Assembly: GCA_002746155.1 (NCBI GenBank)
Contig: NVWF01000012.1
Location: forward strand, 69,882 to 109,433
DNA from: Gammaproteobacteria bacterium
GTDB lineage: Bacteria; Pseudomonadota; Gammaproteobacteria; Enterobacterales; GCA-2746155
Reading direction: 5' to 3'
DNA: 39,552 nucleotides
In this document: positions 33,185 to 39,552 of the stretch, in pieces
Layout of the letters: the number at the start of each line of letters is the position of its first letter
Numbering within the stretch: the stretch's first letter is position 1
Position numbers and translations under genes: made by a program
Notes under the pieces: model-generated
Told to the model about the DNA's origin: nothing
Databases searched by the model: none
The model's input: the letters and a program-made list of their open reading frames with translations, nothing else

Positions 33185-34327
33185 TTACTTTATACCAAAA
33201 AGTCCCGTCTCTACAAATATTTCTAGTAAAATTATAAACTTATCTTCAGAAAGTTGTTGGGTAATATTGCCAGATGATAGGGAATTGACACTTGATAAAA
33301 GCGTAATCCAGTCTTTTTCAGCAGATGTACGTTCAAATAACTCACCATTAATAAATAGCCAAATAGAATTTTCATCGACTTGATACCAGGCAACTCGAGA
33401 CGAAGGATCGCGGTCTAAATGAAAAGGCTTACTGAAAAAAGAGCTGAGCTCTTCATTCGGTGCTACATAGATTAGTTCTTGCTTAGGTTGGGTTTGTAAA
33501 AGTCCAAAGGTTTTTCGCTTAAGTTCAGAGAAATCATCAAGATCATTTATCCAATTTGAAGCTTTAGTCATGGCTGCTGAAGAAATTTCAGCTGAATGGG
33601 CGTCTTCAGTTAAGGGAGCATCTTTATAAAAGGATTCATTACCAGCAAGCATTAATTGCTCTGCAAAAAGCATTAGAGCTTCTGATAGGGCAGGAGAACG
33701 AAACCCTATTGATAAGGTCATACCATCTTCAAGATTAACACCGTGATGTGCAGTATTAGGTGGCACATAGAGCATATCGCCAGCTTCTAAAACATCATCG
33801 ACAATTGCTTTAAAGGGTTTAACTTGTTTGATAGTAGTTACTTGAGTGTTTTCTTCAACGGCAGCATTAGCTTCTGCGGCCATCCAACGTCGCTTTCCAG
33901 TGAGTTGTATTAAAAACACATCATACTGGTCAAGATGTGGACCAACTGAGCCATTTTTAGTCGCAAAGCTCACCATAATATCATCAAGTCGCCACTGGGG
34001 AATAAAGTCGAAAGCCTTCAGCAAGTCAGAGCAGTTGTCTAACCAGAGGTTTACCGATTGGACAAGAAGTGTCCAGTTGGTGCTATGTTCAAGGGATTGT
34101 AACTGGCTGCTTTGCTGTGGTCCATGGAATGTCTGCCAAGAATGCTCAGGGCCATCTTCTAATAAAAGACGTGATTCAACCTGATCATTAACGCTAAGTT
34201 TAAAGAGCTGTTCTTTGCTTATGAATTGCTCAGCATTAGCTAGAGCTTTTCTGAACAATAGTGGCTTTTTCTGCCAGTATTGATCCAGAAACTGTTGTTT
34301 TGAGAGGGTTGTTGGAAAGCGTATCAT
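33185..34327 (-). CDS. roxA: Ribosomal protein L16 arginine hydroxylase (cupin/JmjC)
   Basis: A 380-residue 2-oxoglutarate/Fe(II) oxygenase matching RoxA (YcfD), which hydroxylates an Arg of ribosomal protein L16. The iron motif HxD is in GSVGPHLDQYDVFLIQ (His ~131, Asp ~133). The distal His is in YVPPNTAHHGVNLEDGMTLS (~194). The region around YWQKKPLLFRKAL at the N-terminus is conserved in these cupins. The C-terminal winged-helix/dimerisation part covers residues ~205-380. The start lies five bases after the purB stop and AAGAAAG precedes the ATG, so it belongs to the mnmA-hflD-purB transcript. In E. coli the gene lies close to purB, separated by phoPQ. Confidence 0.92.
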   Translation of the reverse strand: MIRFPTTLSKQQFLDQYWQKKPLLFRKALANAEQFISKEQLFKLSVNDQVESRLLLEDGPEHSWQTFHGPQQSSQLQSLEHSTNWTLLVQSVNLWLDNCSDLLKAFDFIPQWRLDDIMVSFATKNGSVGPHLDQYDVFLIQLTGKRRWMAAEANAAVEENTQVTTIKQVKPFKAIVDDVLEAGDMLYVPPNTAHHGVNLEDGMTLSIGFRSPALSEALMLFAEQLMLAGNESFYKDAPLTEDAHSAEISSAAMTKASNWINDLDDFSELKRKTFGLLQTQPKQELIYVAPNEELSSFFSKPFHLDRDPSSRVAWYQVDENSIWLFINGELFERTSAEKDWITLLSSVNSLSSGNITQQLSEDKFIILLEIFVETGLFGIK

Positions 34328-34332
34328 CTTTC

Positions 34333-35721
<1,389 letters not shown>

Positions 35722-35767
35722 CTAGAAGAGAGGATTTTAAAAAGGCCTGATCATACAACAAGTCAGC

Positions 35768-36403
35768 TTATCTACCTAACAACATTGCTTCCGCTGAGCC
35801 AATAAGTTGCTTACGATTTAAGAGTAATTGGCGTCTTTTTCCACCCATTTGTCTCCAAAGAACTGCGGAACGAAGACCACAGAATAACAGGCATCGTACT
35901 TTATCTTGTACGTCAGGCAATTTCAGGACTTTTTGATCACCCACCACTTTGATTCTAATAGGTAAAGTGGAAATGGTCTCTTTGTACAATTCGGCAATGT
36001 TATGAATGATAACTTCATCTACAAGAGACGAATCTTCTGTTTGTCGTTTAACCTGAACAAGTCTTGTTGCAATGATGGATTGCATTTCAGGAGAACGACT
36101 GAGGTGTCGTTCAATGTTTAATAGACTGGCAACATAGCGACCTAGATTTACCGATTTACCCGAAGCACCATTTCTTAATTGGGTATCGATTAATCTTAAT
36201 CCCGGACGTAAATTACTCCTATCACCATAGATCTGCTCGCAATTATCACTGTCGAGCTTTAGTAGACTTGCGATTAACGGCTCAATGATCCGATCATCTA
36301 GACTACCACCTGTCGCTAGGTGAATAACCTGCTGAGCGGATTGAAATACCCCAGCTAAGGCTAGGGTAATATCATAAAATGATTTGTCGGTAGCGCTATT
36401 CAT
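35768..36403 (-). CDS. hflD: High-frequency lysogenization protein HflD
   Basis: A 211-residue, mostly helical, membrane-associated protein. It matches E. coli HflD (213 aa) in the N-terminal [20 protein letters not shown] and in [15 protein letters not shown], then [15 protein letters not shown]. In E. coli HflD binds the phage lambda CII protein and influences lysogeny; its ordinary cell role is unclear. The ATG overlaps the mnmA stop by four bases (ATGA), so translation is coupled. The mnmA-hflD-purB order is the one seen across gammaproteobacteria and helps identify the protein. No phage is present in the window. Confidence 0.93.
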   Translation of the reverse strand: MNSATDKSFYDITLALAGVFQSAQQVIHLATGGSLDDRIIEPLIASLLKLDSDNCEQIYGDRSNLRPGLRLIDTQLRNGASGKSVNLGRYVASLLNIERHLSRSPEMQSIIATRLVQVKRQTEDSSLVDEVIIHNIAELYKETISTLPIRIKVVGDQKVLKLPDVQDKVRCLLFCGLRSAVLWRQMGGKRRQLLLNRKQLIGSAEAMLLGR

Positions 36404-37506
36404 GATGATGACTCTAACCAGGTTTCATCAATTATTGCTCCACCAAGACAAACCTCTTCGCGGTAAAAAACAACGGATTGACCCGGTGTTACTGCACGTT
36501 GTAAATCGGCAAATTCTAAATGTGCACTAGATTCAGAGAGTGTAACCTTACACATTTGATCTGGCTGTCTATATCTAACCTTACAAGTAACAGTAAAGGT
36601 TTCCTCGGGAGTTTTTTCATTGATCCAATGCAACTGTGAACAACGTAAATTATCGCTCATCAACAGAATATTGTCACCACCTTGGCAGACGAGTAATTGA
36701 TTATTTTTTAAATTTTTACCATAGACATACCAAGGGTCGTCTGCACTTTCTTGTAGTCCGCCAATTCCTAGCCCCTTACGTTGACCTAAGGTATGAAACA
36801 TCAAACCATTGTGATTACCGATAACTTTTCCTTGATCACTTAGTATTTCGCCAGGTTGGGCAGCAATAAACCTTTCTAGAAAATCTGCAAACTTTCGCTC
36901 TCCAATAAAGCAAATCCCTGTACTATCTTTCTTGTTTGAGTTAGCAAAGCCCAGCTCATCAGCTATTTCTCTTACCCGAGGTTTTTCGTATTCACCTAAG
37001 GGAAAAATGGTATGGTTTAAGGCTTTCTGACCCAGTGTATAAAGAAAGTAAGTTTGATCCTTATTCACATCAAGCCCACGAAGCATCAAGGCTTCATCCC
37101 CACGGTTAACTCGTTGGGCGTAATGTCCCGTAGCAATGAAGTCAGCACCTAGTAATAAGGCGTAATCTAAAAAGGCTTTAAATTTAATTTCTTTATTACA
37201 GATAATGTCAGGGTTAGGTGTACGTCCTGCTCGATATTCAGTAAGAAAATACTCAAACACTCTATCCCAGTACTCAGCGGCAAAATTAGCTGTACGTAAA
37301 TTTATGCCCAATACCTCACAAATTTGTTCGGCATCAGCCAAATCTACAGCAGCAGTGCAGTAATCTGTATCATCATCTTCTTCCCAATTCTTCATAAACA
37401 GACCTTCCACTTGATAACCTTGCTGAAGGAGTAGGTGGGCTGCAACAGCGGAATCAACTCCGCCTGATAATCCAATAATGACTTTAGTATCTTGAGGTGC
37501 TTTCAT
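36400..37506 (-). CDS. mnmA: tRNA-specific 2-thiouridylase MnmA
   Basis: A 368-residue enzyme that adds sulfur to U34 of Lys, Glu and Gln tRNAs, using ATP and a persulfide relay. The PP-loop is [20 protein letters not shown] (residues ~11-30). [14 protein letters not shown] and [12 protein letters not shown] carry the first catalytic Cys and tRNA contacts. FATGHYAQR and [10 protein letters not shown] follow. The second Cys is in [18 protein letters not shown]. The C-terminal beta domains (from ~230) contain [17 protein letters not shown]. The length matches E. coli MnmA (368). It is the first gene of the mnmA-hflD-purB-roxA unit and divergent from moaC with 210 bases between. I found no convincing promoter for it. 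Confidence 0.97.
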   Translation of the reverse strand: MKAPQDTKVIIGLSGGVDSAVAAHLLLQQGYQVEGLFMKNWEEDDDTDYCTAAVDLADAEQICEVLGINLRTANFAAEYWDRVFEYFLTEYRAGRTPNPDIICNKEIKFKAFLDYALLLGADFIATGHYAQRVNRGDEALMLRGLDVNKDQTYFLYTLGQKALNHTIFPLGEYEKPRVREIADELGFANSNKKDSTGICFIGERKFADFLERFIAAQPGEILSDQGKVIGNHNGLMFHTLGQRKGLGIGGLQESADDPWYVYGKNLKNNQLLVCQGGDNILLMSDNLRCSQLHWINEKTPEETFTVTCKVRYRQPDQMCKVTLSESSAHLEFADLQRAVTPGQSVVFYREEVCLGGAIIDETWLESSS

Positions 37507-37638
37507 AAAATCTTCATCTAAAAATGATGCTAGGTAATAGCTGGTATTTTAACATTAATAGTGAGCATGAATTAAGTACTTTTTAGTAAATGTTCAACAA
37601 ACAACTTCACTGTTTATCGTCTTGCTGAAATATGCATC

Positions 37639-37667
37639 TTGAGGAGTAACGTCTATAAGTGTATATT
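37639..37667 (+). promoter_or_regulatory. Predicted sigma-70 promoter of moaCDE
   Basis: TTGAGG (37639-37644), a 17-base spacer and TATATT (37662-37667). Transcription would start near 37674, giving a leader of about 43 bases, which is too short for the molybdenum-cofactor riboswitch. Confidence 0.5.
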
Positions 37668-37716
37668 CTTCCCACTTGTCCGAAGACTTAAACACCTTAG
37701 CTAGGAATTATACTCA

Positions 37717-38196
37717 ATGCAAAATTTAACTCACCTAGATGAAAAAGGTGCAGCCAGAATGGTTGATATTACCGATAAAGAAATTACTTCAAGAGAAGCC
37801 GTAGCTACAACTTCTATATCCATGGCAGCCACGACTCTTAAGAAGGTAGTCAGTCAAGGTATAAAGAAGGGCGATGTTTTATCCGTTGCTAGAATTGCGG
37901 GCATTCAGGCTACTAAACAATGTTCGACTTTAATACCCTTATGTCATCCATTACAATTGTCAGCTGTGTCACTAGATTTTAGAGTCGATGTACAACAAAA
38001 TAAAATATTCATTACCTGTAGATGTAAGTTAGTAGGTAGAACGGGTGTTGAAATGGAAGCCTTGACGGGAGCCAGTGTTGCGGCCCTAACTATTTACGAT
38101 ATGTGCAAAGCATTAGAGAAGGGCATGGTGATCGGTGAAACACGACTGGAAAAGAAAACTGGGGGTAAGTCGGGGACTTGGAATGCTAATGATTAA
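37717..38196 (+). CDS. moaC: Cyclic pyranopterin monophosphate synthase MoaC
   Basis: A 159-residue enzyme of molybdenum-cofactor synthesis. It turns 3',8-cyclo-GTP (made by MoaA) into cyclic pyranopterin monophosphate. The family core is complete: HLDEKGAARMVDITDKE, KGDVLSVARIAGIQATKQCS, LIPLCHPLQLSAVSL, GRTGVEMEALTGASVAALTI, YDMCKALEKGM and the end GGKSG. It is the length of E. coli MoaC (161). moaA is not in the window, so it must lie elsewhere. The stop overlaps the start of moaD, which implies coupled translation of the three-gene moaCDE unit. Confidence 0.96.
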   Translation: MQNLTHLDEKGAARMVDITDKEITSREAVATTSISMAATTLKKVVSQGIKKGDVLSVARIAGIQATKQCSTLIPLCHPLQLSAVSLDFRVDVQQNKIFITCRCKLVGRTGVEMEALTGASVAALTIYDMCKALEKGMVIGETRLEKKTGGKSGTWNAND

Positions 38197-38446
38197 AATA
38201 ATTTTTTTTGCTCGGCTGAGAGAATTGTTAGAAATTGAACAATTGGATTTTGAGCTAAAGGCTAATCATCAAAACACCGTAAAGGATATCTTAGAGTCTC
38301 TTGTGGAAAAGTATTCTGTCCTCGCTGAATACCTCGAGCAAGATCATCAACTTATGATTGCGGTTAATCATCTTACTGCTGATCTGAATAAAGAAGTACA
38401 ATCTGGTGATGAATTAGCATTTTTTCCTCCTGTAACAGGTGGCTAG
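38189..38446 (+). CDS. moaD: Molybdopterin synthase sulfur-carrier subunit MoaD
   Basis: An 85-residue ubiquitin-fold sulfur carrier. It begins MIKIIFFARLRELLEIEQL and ends FFPPVTGG; the C-terminal Gly-Gly is the residue pair that becomes a thiocarboxylate. I chose ATG 38189, eight bases inside moaC, because it matches family N-termini. An ATG at 38183 two codons earlier is equally possible, and GGA or GGGGA precede either one. Its partner MoaE follows after four bases. Activation by MoeB-type adenylation is expected; the only E1-like gene in the window is the tcdA-type protein, so MoeB is presumably encoded elsewhere. Confidence 0.94.
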   Translation: MIKIIFFARLRELLEIEQLDFELKANHQNTVKDILESLVEKYSVLAEYLEQDHQLMIAVNHLTADLNKEVQSGDELAFFPPVTGG

Positions 38447-38450
38447 TTGA

Positions 38451-38924
38451 ATGATTAAGATCCAAACAGATGACTTTTCACAAGATGAACTATTTAATCA
38501 AATACAACTTGAAGCAGGTAAGAATGTAGGTGCGATTTCTACTTTTACCGGCTTAGTAAGAGAAATTGATAGGTCAGATCAGGTGAAGTTAACAGCTCTG
38601 AGTCTAGAGCACTATCCGGGCATGACTGAAAATGCATTGATTGAAATTTCTGAGAAAGCAAAACGGCGATTTGAATTGTCAGCAGTTATTATCATTCATC
38701 GAGTGGGAAAGTTAGTAGTTGGTGAGAATATAGTTTATGTGGCTACGGCTTCTTCACATAGGAAATCAGCTTTTGAAGCTTGTCAGTTCATTATGGATTA
38801 TCTAAAAAATGATGCACCTTTTTGGAAAAAGGAATTTAGAGAAGACAACTCTGAAAGATGGATTGAACAAAAACAATCAGATCGTGATGCCGCTATAAGT
38901 TGGAACAAAAAAAACCGCCATTGA
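38451..38924 (+). CDS. moaE: Molybdopterin synthase catalytic subunit MoaE
   Basis: A 157-residue large subunit of MPT synthase. It uses thiocarboxylated MoaD to put two sulfurs into cyclic pyranopterin monophosphate. Motifs: GAISTFTGLVREIDRSD, LSLEHYPGMTENALIEI, IIIHRVGKLVVGENIVYVA, SSHRKSAFEACQFIMDYLKN and the catalytic Lys region DAPFWKKEF. The last codons (WNKKNRH and TGA) are part of the terminator stem that follows, so the protein's C-terminus and the end of transcription are encoded by the same bases. Four bases separate it from moaD. Confidence 0.96.
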   Translation: MIKIQTDDFSQDELFNQIQLEAGKNVGAISTFTGLVREIDRSDQVKLTALSLEHYPGMTENALIEISEKAKRRFELSAVIIIHRVGKLVVGENIVYVATASSHRKSAFEACQFIMDYLKNDAPFWKKEFREDNSERWIEQKQSDRDAAISWNKKNRH

Positions 38925-38936
38925 AGGCGGTTTTTT
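38909..38936. terminator. Two-way intrinsic terminator between moaE and the histone-like gene
   Basis: AACCGCC pairs with GGCGGTT around an ATTGAA loop; with the flanking A-run (38907-38914) and T-run (38931-38936) the helix can extend to about 11 pairs. A T-run follows the stem on both strands, so it can end moaCDE from the left and the minus-strand gene (stop at 38953) from the right. It overlaps the moaE stop. Confidence 0.85.
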
Positions 38937-38952
38937 ATGCTAGAAAAAAGAA

Positions 38953-39552
38953 TTACTTCTTTTTCTTCTTTTTAGTTTTGGCAGGTTTAAGAGCAGCAGC
39001 AATTATTTTTGCTTCTGAATTAGCAAGCTTTTTCAACTCAGCTAATAGAACTCTCTCAGCAGTTGCAACTGCACGAACTTTACCCGCAGCTATCTTTGCC
39101 ATTGCTTTAGCATGGGAAGTAACTGTTCTGTTAGCAGCAGTAACATTTGCTTTAGCTAAAGCTAGTGCAGCTTTTGCAGCAGCTAGGGTTGCAGTTTGTT
39201 TTCCTTTGCGAACTCTCGCAGCTGCAGCGGCTTTCAACGTTGCTGGTGTCTTTTTAGCTTTAACGGCTTTAACCTTGGCTTCAATTGCCTTAGTAAATTC
39301 AGCAAGTTTAGCAGTAGCTCCACTAACGCGCTTCATAGCAGCATCAAGTTTGTTACCAGCAGAAGCAGCAACCTTCTCAGCTTTAGCAGCCGCCTTTGTA
39401 GCAAGCGATCCAACTACATCAGGATTGAAAGCTTTAGCCTTTCTCTTAGCTTTTTTCTTAGGAGCAGCTTTCTTAGGAGCAGCTTTCTTAGGAGCAGCTT
39501 TCTTAGGAGCAGCTTTCTTAGGAGCAGCTTTCTTAGGAGCAGCTTTCTTAGG
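38953..39552 (-). CDS. Lys/Ala-rich histone H1-like (AlgP-like) protein, N-terminus beyond window
   Basis: The minus-strand frame is open to the right edge, so the gene is 5'-incomplete; 199 residues are visible. The order from the edge inwards is PKKAA repeats, then KKKAKRKAKAFNPDVVGSLA. A helical Ala/Lys-rich segment (KLDAAMKRVSGATAKLAEFT, ALALAKANVTAANRTV, KLANSEAKIIAAALKP) follows, and the end is KKKKKK. The composition resembles bacterial H1-like proteins and AlgP, with basic PKKAA arms that bind DNA or RNA without sequence choice. The middle FNPDVVGSL helix region could be a small folded head. Function is inferred from composition only. The shared terminator lies 17 bases beyond the stop. 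A complete gene would need sequence to the right. Confidence 0.65.
   Translation of the reverse strand, partial: PKKAAPKKAAPKKAAPKKAAPKKAAPKKAAPKKKAKRKAKAFNPDVVGSLATKAAAKAEKVAASAGNKLDAAMKRVSGATAKLAEFTKAIEAKVKAVKAKKTPATLKAAAAARVRKGKQTATLAAAKAALALAKANVTAANRTVTSHAKAMAKIAAGKVRAVATAERVLLAELKKLANSEAKIIAAALKPAKTKKKKKK
39461..39550. repeat. Perfect 15-bp tandem repeat in the histone-like gene
   Basis: Six identical copies of a 15-base unit (plus strand GGAGCAGCTTTCTTA) stand head to tail. The array continues with GG at the window end, so the true copy number is larger. On the coding strand each unit adds five residues, PKKAA. No base differs between copies, which suggests recent expansion or ongoing slippage. 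Confidence 0.95.

Noticed and set aside
33846-34184. A 112-codon plus-strand frame opposite roxA
   Set aside because: It is antisense to the iron-site region of roxA and has a Ser/Trp/Cys-heavy product typical of a shadow frame.
35768-36403. A phage or lysogeny module, suggested by the hflD name
   Set aside because: hflD is a host gene with a fixed place between mnmA and purB. No phage structural, integrase or repressor genes are present.
37507-37716. Molybdenum-cofactor riboswitch upstream of moaC
   Set aside because: The predicted leader is only about 43 bases. I cannot find the conserved multi-helix core in the 210-base gap.

Overview
The window is one AT-rich stretch of a gammaproteobacterial chromosome. 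The evidence is gene content and synteny: mnmA-hflD-purB with roxA next to it, divergent ppsR/ppsA, a qmcA-nfeD pair, an E. coli-like class I DAHP synthase, cysG, moaCDE, a tcdA-type E1-like enzyme and a DUF4826 gene. Overall content recalls marine, amino-acid-using gammaproteobacteria such as Kangiella or Alteromonadales relatives. I cannot fix the genus from sequence alone. I see no phage, integron, insertion sequence, CRISPR array, tRNA or rRNA.

Layout. 1-4653: the 3' part of cysG, a small membrane protein gene, an internally deleted PLP-decarboxylase remnant, a DUF885 zinc peptidase and a DAHP synthase. 4688-7040 (minus): a tight metallo-beta-lactamase-fold hydrolase / qmcA / nfeD operon. 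7250-13046 (plus): an unknown two-helix membrane protein, an RND efflux adaptor and pump, and a DUF900-like alpha/beta hydrolase. 13061-20069: an M1 aminopeptidase lipoprotein (minus), tcdA (plus), then ppsR (minus) divergent from ppsA (plus). 20123-26215 (plus): an FAD-linked 2-hydroxyacid dehydrogenase, a GFA-family protein, a pterin carbinolamine dehydratase, a GNAT, an orphan solute-binding protein, a decayed GNAT remnant, a succinate-semialdehyde dehydrogenase and a glutathione transferase. 26250-29839 (minus): an operon of aminoadipate-semialdehyde dehydrogenase, Leu/Val-type dehydrogenase and a DHH phosphoesterase. 30197-32016: DUF4826 convergent with a MATE exporter. 32173-37506 (minus): mnmA-hflD-purB-roxA-GNAT-DUF7931. 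37717-38924 (plus): moaC-moaD-moaE, closed by a two-way terminator shared with a Lys/Ala-rich histone-H1/AlgP-like gene that runs off the right edge in perfect 15-bp repeats.

How the genes work together. Amino-acid and C4/C5 acid catabolism (aminoadipate semialdehyde, branched-chain amino acids, succinate semialdehyde, possibly D-2-hydroxyglutarate) would feed the TCA cycle. PpsA, under PpsR, would return pyruvate to PEP for DAHP synthase and gluconeogenesis. Secreted or periplasmic peptidases (DUF885, M1 lipoprotein) fit peptide feeding. Translation and nucleotide functions form the mnmA-hflD-purB-roxA block.

Most of the window is ordinary core genome, and I do not see a clear new defence or mobile system. 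The best leads are: two gene remnants; the RND pump whose proton-relay Asp and Lys are both replaced; a translationally coupled GNAT plus HKD-less PLD-fold pair; the hydrolase-stomatin-NfeD operon; the expanding repeat in the histone-like gene; and two genes whose start codon directly follows an in-frame leader stop.
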